Below are positions 1 through 6,546 of a stretch of 15,830 bases of DNA, one piece after another (the first letter of the stretch is position 1; each line of letters begins with the position of its first letter). Position numbers and translations under genes: made by a program. Source of the stretch: Acidobacteriota bacterium (GTDB lineage: Bacteria; Acidobacteriota; Terriglobia; Terriglobales; Acidobacteriaceae); contig JAJXXG010001133.1 of the NCBI GenBank assembly GCA_021781255.1, positions 1 through 15,830 of the forward strand, given 5' to 3'. The notes beneath the pieces were generated by a model. The model worked only from the letters and a program-made list of their open reading frames with translations. It made no database searches and had not been told where the DNA came from.

Positions 1-477
1 TCTGCCGGTCTCCAGCTTGGCGGGCTTGGTCACGCTGGAGGCAGTCGCCGACTTCAGCCCCGGCTCGGTCTCCACCACTGTCAGCTCCACGGTTCCGGGC
101 AGTTCGATGCCCACCGCAAGGCCATCAAAGTAGCTCACCTTGATCTGCAGATTCGGGGTTAGGTACTCCACGGCCTCGCCCAGCGTCGAGTGCTTGAGCA
201 CCGTCTGCTCAAAATCCTCGGGGTTCATAAAGTAGTAGTCGTCCCCATCCGCGTACAGAAACTCCATGGCAACTTCATCCACCACAACGCGCTCAATGGC
301 GTCGGCGGAGCGGAAGCGATGCTCGAACATGGCACCGGACTTGAGGTTGCGCAGCTTTGCCTGGATGAAGGCGCGCAGGTTGCCGGGCGTGCGATGCTCC
401 ACCTTGAAGACCAGGTGCAACTGGTCATTGTGCTTGATAATCATGCCCGGACGCATTTGGGTGGCGGGAATCGCCAT
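1..477 (-). CDS. efp: Elongation factor P, N-terminal 159 residues (3' end outside window)
   Basis: EF-P binds ribosomes stalled on polyproline stretches, between the P and E sites, and stimulates peptide bond formation. The reverse strand reads MAIPATQMRPGMIIKHND, then VFKVEHRTPGNLRAF, then the central OB domain with FMNPEDFEQ and SYFDGLAVGIELP, and leaves the window at KPAKLETGR. This is domain I, domain II and the start of domain III; family proteins are about 185-188 residues, so roughly 27 are missing. The ATG at 477 has AAGGAG 10 nt upstream. Family knowledge places the modified residue (Lys34 in E. coli, Arg32 in Pseudomonas) at the tip of the PG-x loop. Here the loop reads PGNLRAF and the tip residue is Asn33, so neither lysylation nor rhamnosylation can occur at that position. 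The identification is secure; only the C-terminus is unseen. Confidence 0.97.
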   Translation of the reverse strand, partial: MAIPATQMRPGMIIKHNDQLHLVFKVEHRTPGNLRAFIQAKLRNLKSGAMFEHRFRSADAIERVVVDEVAMEFLYADGDDYYFMNPEDFEQTVLKHSTLGEAVEYLTPNLQIKVSYFDGLAVGIELPGTVELTVVETEPGLKSATASSVTKPAKLETGR

Positions 478-543
478 ACGGGTAAAACTCCTTGCTTTGC
501 TTGCGCTCAATGCGCAAAAAAGATCGGCCTTAGCCTACTGTCT

Positions 544-549
544 ATTGTA
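544..549 (-). promoter_or_regulatory. Candidate -10 box for efp
   Basis: The minus strand reads TACAAT (5/6 to TATAAT), about 65 nt upstream of the efp start. No good -35 hexamer lies 16-18 nt further upstream. The deduced leader contains a small 6-bp hairpin (TTGCGC at 501-506 with GCGCAA at 512-517) and A/G-rich sequence before the ribosome binding site. This is pattern matching only. Confidence 0.35.
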
Positions 550-591
550 GCTTAGGGGCGGGCTGCCCGAGCCGGCACTGCCAAAGCAGGA

Positions 592-597
592 TAAAAT
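592..597 (+). promoter_or_regulatory. Candidate -10 box for the EamA-like gene
   Basis: TAAAAT (5/6 to the -10 consensus) lies about 54 nt upstream of the GTG start at 651, divergent from the efp -10 candidate. No recognisable -35 is present at normal spacing, so support is weak. Confidence 0.25.
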
Positions 598-650
598 CGG
601 CTGGCTGCATCCGGGCGCAATTGGGTTGCAACCCTGCCGGAAGGGGTATC

Positions 651-1598
651 GTGGATCGCTGGAAGCGGGCAAAGCGGAGCGCTGGACCGGTGGCAGGCTT
701 GTTGCTGCTGTGCCTGCTTTGGTCGGCCGGCTCGCTCAGTACAGATCTGCTTCCGAACCTGACACCGCACCTGCTACCGCCACTGGAGAGTCAGGCGATT
801 GCCTTTGCCCTGCTGGCGGCCACCGCCACCGTCGCCGGATTCGCCCATCGCGCACGCTGGCCCGGACTCCTGCTGGTGGAGGACGCCATCCTCGTTGGCC
901 TCTGCCTGGTCGTGGCCCCCGCCATCCTGCTAGCCCTTGCCCGGGAGTGGGTCTCTGACCTGACCCGCGTGGCCATCCTTTCGCTGGTGCCCGTCTTCAC
1001 CGTGGTCTTTGAGCCGTACATCGGGCTCGGCACTGGGCAGCACAACCGCGGAGGCCTGCCCGCCTCCCTGCTCGCCCTCGTCGGCACGCTCTGCGTCTTC
1101 CCGCTGGACACGCCACGCTCCCTGCAGGCAGGCATCGCCGTCGCCGCCGTCTTTCTCGCCGCGCTCTGCATCGCGGCTGCCAACTGCTGGGCAGTGCGTG
1201 TGGCCGTGGCCATGCCCGGCCGCTCCTCAGCGCCCCTGGCCGCCATTGCCGGAGCAACGGCGTCCGCCGGACTGGCGCTGGCCAGCCTTATCGCCGAACG
1301 CGTCGTGCTGCGCTGGGACGCCGTCGCGCCCGAGCTCGCCTGGACCGGCGCGGCCGAGCTGCCCGGCCTGCTCCTGCTCTTCTGGCTCATGCGCCGCATG
1401 TCCGCCGTTCGCATGACCACCCGGTTCGTGCTCGCGCCCCTCATCGCCAGCGTGGCAGGGCTGGCCCTCATGCGGCCCACGGTGGACCTGCGCGGATGGC
1501 TGGGCCTGCTGCTTATGGCCACCGGCGCCGCGTGGCTGCTGCTGGCCCCGGAAGAATCCGCGCCTCAGGAAGACCTGTCTCTCAAGCTCACGCGGTAA
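651..1598 (+). CDS. EamA/DMT-like integral membrane protein, about ten hydrophobic segments
   Basis: A 315-residue polytopic inner-membrane protein. I chose the GTG at 651 because GGAAGG sits 6 nt upstream; an in-frame TTG at 621 has no such site. The N-terminus (DRWKRAKR) is strongly basic before the first membrane span, consistent with a positive-inside end. About ten hydrophobic stretches follow. The protein appears to repeat a pattern (PVFTVVFEPY...LLALVGTLCVFP near the middle; LAPLIASVAGLAL...GWLGLLLMATGAAWLLL at the end) that resembles the closing helices of EamA-type drug/metabolite transporter repeats. The usual glutamate between the last two helices is not obvious (MRPTVD instead of a GEP-like motif). 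It is therefore a divergent DMT-like transporter or an uncharacterised membrane protein; no substrate can be named. It stands alone, divergent from efp and convergent with the DUF3106 gene. Confidence 0.7.
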   Translation: MDRWKRAKRSAGPVAGLLLLCLLWSAGSLSTDLLPNLTPHLLPPLESQAIAFALLAATATVAGFAHRARWPGLLLVEDAILVGLCLVVAPAILLALAREWVSDLTRVAILSLVPVFTVVFEPYIGLGTGQHNRGGLPASLLALVGTLCVFPLDTPRSLQAGIAVAAVFLAALCIAAANCWAVRVAVAMPGRSSAPLAAIAGATASAGLALASLIAERVVLRWDAVAPELAWTGAAELPGLLLLFWLMRRMSAVRMTTRFVLAPLIASVAGLALMRPTVDLRGWLGLLLMATGAAWLLLAPEESAPQEDLSLKLTR

Positions 1599-1682
1599 GC
1601 ATTCCGACGCCGCGTGCCGCCAACAAGAGCAACAAGTCAACCCGCACTTCCTTCCCCCGCGACGACCGCGCACATGCTCCCA

Positions 1683-1713
1683 AAAAGAACGGCAGCGGAT
1701 ATTCCCGCTGCCG
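1683..1713 (-). terminator. Rho-independent terminator of the sigma/anti-sigma/DUF3106 operon
   Basis: CGGCAGCGG (1690-1698) pairs perfectly with CCGCTGCCG (1705-1713) around a 6-nt loop. Read on the minus strand, the stem is followed by GTTCTTTTTG, a U-rich tail. It lies 23 bp past the stop codon of the DUF3106 gene. The plus strand has no matching T tract, so it serves the leftward operon. Confidence 0.8.
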
Positions 1714-1735
1714 CTTGTCTGCTAGGAGGCCACTG

Positions 1736-2668
1736 TCACTTTGGAGGTTCGTACGGCTCGACTCGCAACAGGTCAGACAAAATTCCACGCTCCTCGGGGC
1801 TGAAAGTGCTCTGATAGCTCCCGGAATCCAGAACCGTCTGCCGCTGATCCGGAGGCACCGAGCGCAGGTTCCGGAACGCATTCTTCATCAACGCCTGGCG
1901 ATCGGCGGGCAGCTGCTTCCAGCGCTGCGCTGAATTATTCACCTGCGCCCGCTGCTGCGGAGACATCCGCTCCAGCGCCTCGTTGCGGGCAAGGCGCCTG
2001 TCCCGCTGCGCCGTGGGCATCTGGTCCACCTGGTGCAGCTGGCGCACCAGTCGCTGCTGGGTAGACTGCGGAAGCCGGTTGAAGTTCGGATCGCTGCGCA
2101 GCATGCGTTCCTGATCCTGCAACGGAACGCCCTGATGCTGGCTCAGCCATGAACCCAGATGTCCCGGCGGGCTGTAGCTCGGCTGAGCTGCTCCTGGATA
2201 CGCCGGACGCGCAGCCCCTGGATACTCAGGCCGTGCAAAGTTGGCGCCCGGATACCCCGAACGCGATCCGTTGGCCGGCGGAGTGGCCGGAGTGCCCGGA
2301 GCCGGACGCACCTCGCGATTCTGCGGCGCGGGCGGGCGGTACGGCTGATACTGCCGCATCGGCTGCTGCTCGCGGCGATTCTGCTGCTGCTGGCGGCTCT
2401 CCCGCTGCTGCTGGCGCGGCTGCTGATACTGGTACTGAGGCCGGTTGCGCTCCTCGCGCTGGGCCGTGTAGCGCTGCTCACCGTAGCGGGGCTGCGCTCC
2501 GTAATGGGGCTGCTCCTGCGAGTAGCGCGGTTGCTGAAATGCGGGCTGTGGCGCGCGGAACGGGCGAATCCGCTGGGCAAAGGTCAGCGGCGCAGATAGG
2601 CAAAGACCCAGTGTGACGACTGCCCACGCAGCGCGACGCACCATTCCCGTCTTTGTTCTCTTTGCCAT
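1736..2668 (-). CDS. Secreted DUF3106 protein with a Gln/Tyr/Arg-rich disordered region
   Basis: The 310-residue product starts at the ATG at 2668 (AAAGAG just upstream). Residues 1-31 form a signal peptide: basic MAKRTKTGMVRR, a hydrophobic core, then a likely cut after LTFA. Residues about 32-125 are low complexity, rich in Q, R, Y and P (many YG/RY/QQ units). Residues 125-170 repeat YPGA-like units. Residues about 170-310 carry the recognisable DUF3106 part, with repeated helical segments of the type SPQQRAQ...RWKQLPADRQ, SVPPDQRQTVL and FSPEERGILSDLL. The protein is probably periplasmic or outer-surface. It lies 58 bp downstream of the anti-sigma gene, so it is probably the third gene of that operon and may be a sensor or effector of the same response. 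DUF3106 has no established function; that role is inferred from position only. Confidence 0.85.
   Translation of the reverse strand: MAKRTKTGMVRRAAWAVVTLGLCLSAPLTFAQRIRPFRAPQPAFQQPRYSQEQPHYGAQPRYGEQRYTAQREERNRPQYQYQQPRQQQRESRQQQQNRREQQPMRQYQPYRPPAPQNREVRPAPGTPATPPANGSRSGYPGANFARPEYPGAARPAYPGAAQPSYSPPGHLGSWLSQHQGVPLQDQERMLRSDPNFNRLPQSTQQRLVRQLHQVDQMPTAQRDRRLARNEALERMSPQQRAQVNNSAQRWKQLPADRQALMKNAFRNLRSVPPDQRQTVLDSGSYQSTFSPEERGILSDLLRVEPYEPPK
2360..2440 (-). repeat. CAG-rich low-complexity tract inside the DUF3106 gene
   Basis: The minus strand carries clusters of CAG codons (CTG runs on the plus strand, e.g. 2381-2392 and 2404-2413) coding for the glutamine runs at about residues 77-103. The tract is imperfect, mixed with CGC and GAG codons, so it is coding low complexity rather than a clean microsatellite. 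Confidence 0.6.
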
Positions 2669-2726
2669 GACGCTCTTTCCCCGGCCCCCCTTGCCGAATG
2701 AGACGAATCAATCTGCTCCCGGGACG

Positions 2727-3221
2727 CTAGTTGCTGTCCGTATCCCCGGAGATCGACTCAAGCTGGTCCAGGAGCTGGGCATTGTTATCCAGCAACTGCA
2801 AATCATGCACTACCGTCGCCTGCCCCTGCGGCGGAGCAGGACGATCCCAGTTCGTGACGCCAAGGTAGGCTCCCCCGCCCACCAGCAGCATCACCGTCAA
2901 AGCCATCGCTGCCAGAGGACGCGCATGCATCTGCGGTCCATACGCAAACCGGGCGCGCAACCGCTCCATCCAGCTCGCGGGCGGTGCTTCGCGTTCTTCC
3001 GCAAGCCGCGCATTCAGGCGGGTCATGAAATACGGGCCCGGCTCCGGCGCCTCCCAGGTATCCAGCAGAGCCATCGTCGCGCGCAGCTCGTCCAGTTCCG
3101 CCTGGCAGGATTCGCATCCGTCAACATGAGTCGTAACCTTGGCATTCACCGTGCCTGGATCGAGCAGCATTCCTGCCAGCTTCTTTTCCATCCCGGTGCA
3201 GTTGTTCATGGTCCGTTTCAT
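2727..3221 (-). CDS. Zinc-finger (ZAS-type) transmembrane anti-sigma factor
   Basis: A 164-residue anti-sigma factor expected to hold the neighbouring ECF sigma factor inactive at the inner membrane. The ATG at 3221 has GGAG 8 nt upstream; a TTG at 3272 would overlap the sigma gene and has no such site. Residues 1-50 hold the zinc-binding anti-sigma motif: Cys8, then His32-x3-Cys36-x2-Cys39 (HVDGCESC). A linker rich in charged and proline residues follows. One membrane helix spans about 101-122 (PLAAMALTVMLLVGGGAYLG), and a short 40-residue periplasmic tail ends in an acidic, Leu-rich helix. It lies 43 bp downstream of the sigma gene and 58 bp upstream of the DUF3106 gene, the usual order for such modules. 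The activating signal cannot be read from the sequence. Confidence 0.9.
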   Translation of the reverse strand: MKRTMNNCTGMEKKLAGMLLDPGTVNAKVTTHVDGCESCQAELDELRATMALLDTWEAPEPGPYFMTRLNARLAEEREAPPASWMERLRARFAYGPQMHARPLAAMALTVMLLVGGGAYLGVTNWDRPAPPQGQATVVHDLQLLDNNAQLLDQLESISGDTDSN

Positions 3222-3264
3222 TGGCACCACTCCATTCCCGCCGGTGTTGCCCGGCTCTTTCCGC

Positions 3265-3936
3265 TCAAACAAAGTCCTTCAGTTTGTCCCGCAACGTCTG
3301 GTAGGCGCGGAAGAGCAGCGACTTGGTTGCCGACTCGCTCAACTTCAGCACCTCCCCGATCTGGCGATAATCCATGCCCTGGTACTTATGCATCAGCACT
3401 GCCATGCGCTGGCGCTCGGGCAACGCCATTACATGCTTGCGAATTGCCGCCATCCGTTCCTCCCGCAGCAAATGCTGCTCCACGGTTGGCTCGTCGTCGG
3501 CCACGTCCGGGGTGGACCCCGTCTCTTCGTCCGGCGCATCCAGATACACATTCTGCGCGGCCCGCTCATGGCGGGTATCGCGTGCATGATTCACCGCCAG
3601 GTTGGTCGCAATGCGATACAGCCAGGTGGTGAACTTGGCCTCGGCCCGGTAGCTTGCCCGCGAGCGGTACACCCGCAGGAACACCTCCTGCGCCAGTTCC
3701 TCGGCCACCGCCTGGTTCCGCACCATGCGGAACAGGAAGTGAATCATTGCCCTGTGGTGCTTCTCCACAAGGTAGTTAAAGCCTGCCTCGTCGCCCGCCG
3801 CCACCCGCAGCATCACCGCCGCGTCGCTGGAGTCATCCGCACCGTAACCGGCTCCGCGCCGCTCCGGTGCTATCTGCTGCGGCAGCGCCATCGCGCCCGC
3901 TCCCAGGGTCGTGTTGTCCAGGACCAAGGTCGCCAT
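3265..3936 (-). CDS. ECF RNA polymerase sigma factor (RpoE-like)
   Basis: A 223-residue group IV sigma factor that redirects RNA polymerase to a stress regulon, probably including this operon. Region 2 spans about residues 53-120 (NYLVEKHHRAMIHFLFRMV, AEELAQEVFLRVYRS, FTTWLYRIATNLAVNHARD). An acidic linker follows, and region 4 spans about 168-218 (ALPERQRMAVLMHKYQGMDYRQIGEVL, SESATKSLLFRA). I chose the ATG at 3936: codons from there carry G or C in nearly every third position, whereas the in-frame extension up to 4194 loses that bias. The upstream site AGAGG is very close to this ATG, and an internal ATG at 3894 has a better-spaced GGAG, so the start is open by 14 residues. The first gene of a three-gene leftward operon. 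Confidence 0.93.
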   Translation of the reverse strand: MATLVLDNTTLGAGAMALPQQIAPERRGAGYGADDSSDAAVMLRVAAGDEAGFNYLVEKHHRAMIHFLFRMVRNQAVAEELAQEVFLRVYRSRASYRAEAKFTTWLYRIATNLAVNHARDTRHERAAQNVYLDAPDEETGSTPDVADDEPTVEQHLLREERMAAIRKHVMALPERQRMAVLMHKYQGMDYRQIGEVLKLSESATKSLLFRAYQTLRDKLKDFV

Positions 3937-4321
3937 ATCCTCTGGAACACCATCCCCATCGGAAGGTTGCGCAAATTGGCCGTTTTCCGGGCTGGAATTT
4001 GATTCTTTGTGGGTTGCGGCGCTGTCTGCCCCGGTCCTTGTCCCCGGCTGCGTCCCCGGCGGCTGCCGCAGTCCTCCGGCGCGCTCCTGCCCTTCGCTGT
4101 CCTGCCCCCCTGGGCCGGCAACAGGGCGCAGGGTCTCCCCTCCCTCGCCGGGGAATTCGCCTGTGTTCCGGGTTGACCTGATTCTCCAGCGCATCGGTCG
4201 ATGGGCGCGGCCTGAATGCCAGCCGTAAGAATCCGGCGGCAGGGGTTGGCCGCCTGGCCCCGCTGATGTTACTCTAACCTACGGGATGCCCCGCTGGCTC
4301 GGCTTGAGTCACACCCCAAGG
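3937..4321. other. 385-bp intergenic region between the sigma operon and tRNA-Val
   Basis: It must hold the leftward promoter of the sigma operon and the rightward promoter of the tRNA gene. The minus-strand frame is open through 4194 in phase with the sigma gene, but its third-position GC is low and its composition is not protein-like, so I read it as non-coding. A 6-bp hairpin (GGCGGC 4235-4240 with GCCGCC 4249-4254) lies about 70 bp before the tRNA. I could not pick a convincing ECF or sigma-70 promoter by eye. Confidence 0.5.
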
Positions 4322-4396
4322 GGGCGCTTAACTCAGCGGTAGAGTGCCACCTTCACACGGTGGAAGTCGTAGGTTCGAATCCTACAGCGCCCACCA
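4322..4396 (+). tRNA. tRNA-Val (anticodon CAC), CCA encoded
   Basis: A complete 75-nt cloverleaf. The acceptor GGGCGCT (4322-4328) pairs with AGCGCCC (4386-4392), followed by discriminator A and encoded CCA (4394-4396). The D arm contains AACTCAGCGGTAGAGT. The anticodon stem CCACC/GGTGG encloses the loop TTCACAC, giving anticodon CAC for valine codon GTG. The T arm is GTAGG-TTCGAAT-CCTAC. It sits 95 bp upstream of the oxidoreductase gene and appears as a single tRNA, not a cluster. No duplicated 3' end that would mark an integrated element is visible within the window. Confidence 0.98.
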
Positions 4397-4478
4397 TACT
4401 CCTCAGACACTTACAGCCCTCCCATTCCAGACTCTTCCATCGCCTCCCCACGCGTTCCTCAACCTGCGGCCGCGCGGT

Positions 4479-4484
4479 TATGAT
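4479..4484 (+). promoter_or_regulatory. -10-like box placed for a leaderless transcript of the Gfo/Idh/MocA gene
   Basis: TATGAT (5/6 to consensus) ends 7 nt before the ATG at 4492, and no Shine-Dalgarno sequence is visible before that ATG. If used, transcription would start at about 4491-4492, on the start codon itself. The -35 region is poor (TTCCTC at 4455-4460). Confidence 0.4.
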
Positions 4485-4491
4485 TGCTGCC

Positions 4492-5502
4492 ATGCCAAAC
4501 AAGATTCGCTGGGGAGTCCTCAGCACCGCCGCCATCGGCCTCAAGAAGGTGCTGCCCGCCATGCAGCTGGGCCAGCATTCCACCGTTACCGCCATCGCCT
4601 CCCGCAATCTGGCCAAGGCTCGCGAGGCAGCGGACGCACTCGGCATCGCCACCGCCTACGGCTCTTACGAAGAACTCCTCGCCGACCCCAATGTCGACGC
4701 CATCTACAATCCCCTGCCCAACCAGCTCCATGTGCCTTGGACCATCAAGGCCGCCGAGGCCGGCAAGCACGTCCTGTGCGAGAAGCCCCTCAGCATGACC
4801 GTGGCCGAGGCTCAAACGCTCCTCGACGTGAGCCGCCGCACCGGCGTCAAAATCGGTGAAGCCTTCATGATCCGCAGTTATCCCCAGTGGCTGCGCCTCC
4901 GCGAGCTGATCCGCTCCGGCCGCATCGGAGAACTGCGCTCCGTCACCGCCTTCTTCAGCTACTTCAACAACGATCCCGGCAACATCCGCAACCAGGTCGA
5001 GTGCGGCGGCGGAGCACTCATGGACATCGGCTGCTACTGCATCCACGTCTCGCGCTATGCCTTCGGCCAGGAGCCGTCCCGCGTCGTGGCCAAAGTGGAG
5101 CGCGACCCCGAGATGCACACTGACCGGCTCACCTCGGCCATCCTCGACTTTCCCGGCGGCCAGTCCATCTTCACTTGCAGCACGCAACTGGCGCCCTATC
5201 AGCGCGTTCACTTCCTTGGCACGCAGGGCCGCATCGAAATCGAAATCCCCTTCAACGCGCCCAACGACCGGCCCACCCGCCTCTTCATCGATGAGACCGG
5301 CGACCTGACCGGCAGCGGCATCGTCACGGAGACCTTCCCCGTGGCCGACCAGTACACCCTGCAGGGCGACGCCTTCTCGCGGGCCATCCTGGAGAACACT
5401 CAAGTTCCCGTGCCCGTCGAAGACGCCATCCGCAACATGGCGGTCATCGAGGCCATCTTCCGCTCCGGCCAGTCCGGCCAGTGGGAAGCGCCCCAAAGCT
5501 AG
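4492..5502 (+). CDS. Gfo/Idh/MocA family NAD(P)-dependent oxidoreductase
   Basis: A 336-residue cytoplasmic dehydrogenase, probably acting on a sugar or related polyol. The N-terminal Rossmann fold runs about 5-125: GVLSTAAIG at 8-16 in place of a strict GxGxxG, IASRN at 35-39, and the family signature EKPL at 97-100 whose lysine lies at the active site. The C-terminal alpha/beta domain contains EAFMIRSYPQW (123-133) and GGGALMDIGCYCIH (172-185), the latter holding the usual Asp178 and a Tyr at 182. It most resembles the xylose/trans-dihydrodiol dehydrogenase and glucose-fructose oxidoreductase branch, but the substrate cannot be set from sequence. No twin-arginine signal is present, so it is not an exported Gfo. 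The ATG at 4492 starts the fold directly; a second ATG at 4480 would add four residues, and neither has a ribosome binding site. It stands alone between the tRNA and a strong terminator. Confidence 0.9.
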   Translation: MPNKIRWGVLSTAAIGLKKVLPAMQLGQHSTVTAIASRNLAKAREAADALGIATAYGSYEELLADPNVDAIYNPLPNQLHVPWTIKAAEAGKHVLCEKPLSMTVAEAQTLLDVSRRTGVKIGEAFMIRSYPQWLRLRELIRSGRIGELRSVTAFFSYFNNDPGNIRNQVECGGGALMDIGCYCIHVSRYAFGQEPSRVVAKVERDPEMHTDRLTSAILDFPGGQSIFTCSTQLAPYQRVHFLGTQGRIEIEIPFNAPNDRPTRLFIDETGDLTGSGIVTETFPVADQYTLQGDAFSRAILENTQVPVPVEDAIRNMAVIEAIFRSGQSGQWEAPQS

Positions 5503-5525
5503 CGTGTTGCGCTCCGCAAAATGCC

Positions 5526-5553
5526 AAAAGCGCCGGGGCATCCCGGCGCTTTT
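5526..5553. terminator. Bidirectional rho-independent terminator
   Basis: AAAAGCGCCGGG (5526-5537) and CCCGGCGCTTTT (5542-5553) form a perfect 12-bp stem with a GCAT loop. The A and T ends give a U tail on both strands. It lies 23 bp past the oxidoreductase stop and 27 bp past the convergent GT2 stop, so it serves both genes. Confidence 0.92.
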
Positions 5554-5580
5554 CCCTTGCAGATATCGCTTCGCACGCCG

Positions 5581-6339
5581 TCAAGGCCGCGCGGCAGGCT
5601 CCACTGGCCGACGATAGCGCCCTGTCAGCGCATTCCAGCGGATAAGCGCCAACTCCTGCAGCATCTTGAACCCGTCTTTCAGGTAGCTCATGCGGGTCCG
5701 CTCATCGTGGGCCCAGGCCACCGGCACCTCCACCACGCGATATCCCCGTTTCAGCGCGATGAACAGGATCTCCGGGTCGAACCCCCAGCGCTCAATCGTC
5801 TGCAGCTGGAAGACCGTCTGCGCCGCCTCCCGCGTAAACGCCTTGAAGCCGCACTGGGTATCGGCAAACGGCAGCCGCATGATGGCCCGCGTAACCAGGT
5901 TGAAGCACCGGCCAAAGAACTGGCGATACAGCGGCTGGCGCTGGGTCTGGCGGTCGCGCTCCAGCCATCGCGAGCCAATGGCGATGTCCGCCCCGGCCGC
6001 TATGGCCTCAAACAGGCTGTGCGCCTCTTCAATCGGCGACGAGAGGTCCGAATCCGTAAACAGCACCACATCGCCCTGCGCGTGCAACATTCCGTTGCGC
6101 ACGCTGTACCCCTTGCCGTGATTCCCCGGATTTTCCAGCAGCCTCAGCTCCGGGGCCTGAAGGGCGAAGTCCTTCACAATCTGCGCGGTGGAGTCCGTGG
6201 AGCCGTCATTGACGACAATCACCTCCGCATCCCATCCATTCGCGCGAATGCTGCCCAGCACCGCCTCCAGCGTGGCGGGCAGCCGCCGGCTCTCGTTGTA
6301 GGCGGGGATAACGATACTGTATTGAGGGTGATGCGCCAC
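5581..6339 (-). CDS. GT2 glycosyltransferase, dolichyl-phosphate beta-glucosyltransferase (Alg5)-like
   Basis: A 252-residue GT-A enzyme likely to transfer a sugar from a nucleotide donor to a polyprenyl phosphate at the inner face of the membrane. Motifs in order: YSIVIPAYNES (7-17), VVNDGSTDS (42-50) for nucleotide binding, NPGNHGKGYSVRNGML (70-84), the metal-binding DSD (96-98) in LFTDSDLSSPIEE, IGSRW (121-125), and DTQCGFKAF (160-168), which is highly typical of the Alg5/DPM1-like group. The GTG at 6339 is chosen because GGAG lies 7 nt upstream and the upstream in-frame codons lose GC3 bias. No membrane helix is evident, unlike GtrB-type relatives with C-terminal spans. It is transcribed away from the HU gene and ends at the shared terminator. 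The acceptor and sugar are unknown. Confidence 0.9.
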   Translation of the reverse strand: MAHHPQYSIVIPAYNESRRLPATLEAVLGSIRANGWDAEVIVVNDGSTDSTAQIVKDFALQAPELRLLENPGNHGKGYSVRNGMLHAQGDVVLFTDSDLSSPIEEAHSLFEAIAAGADIAIGSRWLERDRQTQRQPLYRQFFGRCFNLVTRAIMRLPFADTQCGFKAFTREAAQTVFQLQTIERWGFDPEILFIALKRGYRVVEVPVAWAHDERTRMSYLKDGFKMLQELALIRWNALTGRYRRPVEPAARP

Positions 6340-6438
6340 GTCCGGGCTCCGTCCCGCGATCTGCCGCGGAGAAAGACTCTGCCCATCATAACGCGACAGC
6401 CCAGCCTGACAATGCCGCCGTGCCCTCCGCAGAGCCAT

Positions 6439-6510
6439 TTTCGCCAACCTGCTGATGCAAAAGGCGAAATTCCCACACTGGGGGCTTGCTTTTTCCCGCT
6501 TTCGCCCCCA
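6439..6510 (+). promoter_or_regulatory. Competing stems and candidate promoter upstream of the HU gene
   Basis: GGCGAAA (6463-6469) can pair with TTTCGCC upstream (6439-6445, 17-nt loop) or with a second TTTCGCC downstream (6500-6506, 30-nt loop). The downstream copy overlaps GCCCCCA (6504-6510), which pairs with TGGGGGC (6479-6485). A weak promoter also lies here: TTGCTT (6486-6491), 17 nt, then CAGAAT (6509-6514). If that promoter is used, the repeats are DNA sites around it; if a promoter lies further upstream, they are leader RNA stems. Function is inferred, not shown. Confidence 0.35.
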
Positions 6511-6546
6511 GAATCCGTTTATGCTGAGAGCGGAGGCCTGAAGGAC

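Noticed and set aside
3937..4194. 86-codon N-terminal extension of the ECF sigma factor
   Set aside because: Third-position GC falls sharply upstream of 3936, and the composition is not typical of a sigma factor N-terminus. A regulatory extension is not fully excluded.
4246..4275. TTGGCC-N18-TACTCT as a promoter for tRNA-Val
   Set aside because: The -10 matches only 3 of 6 positions and the spacing is long. I cannot separate it from chance.
4322..4396. tRNA-Val as an integration site of a mobile element
   Set aside because: I saw no repeat of the tRNA 3' end, no integrase gene and no compositional break on either side within the window.
5521..6546. Long in-frame N-terminal extension of the HU protein
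   Set aside because: It runs antisense to the GT2 gene. HU proteins start at MTKADLVERV, and the ATG at 6547 has a ribosome binding site.
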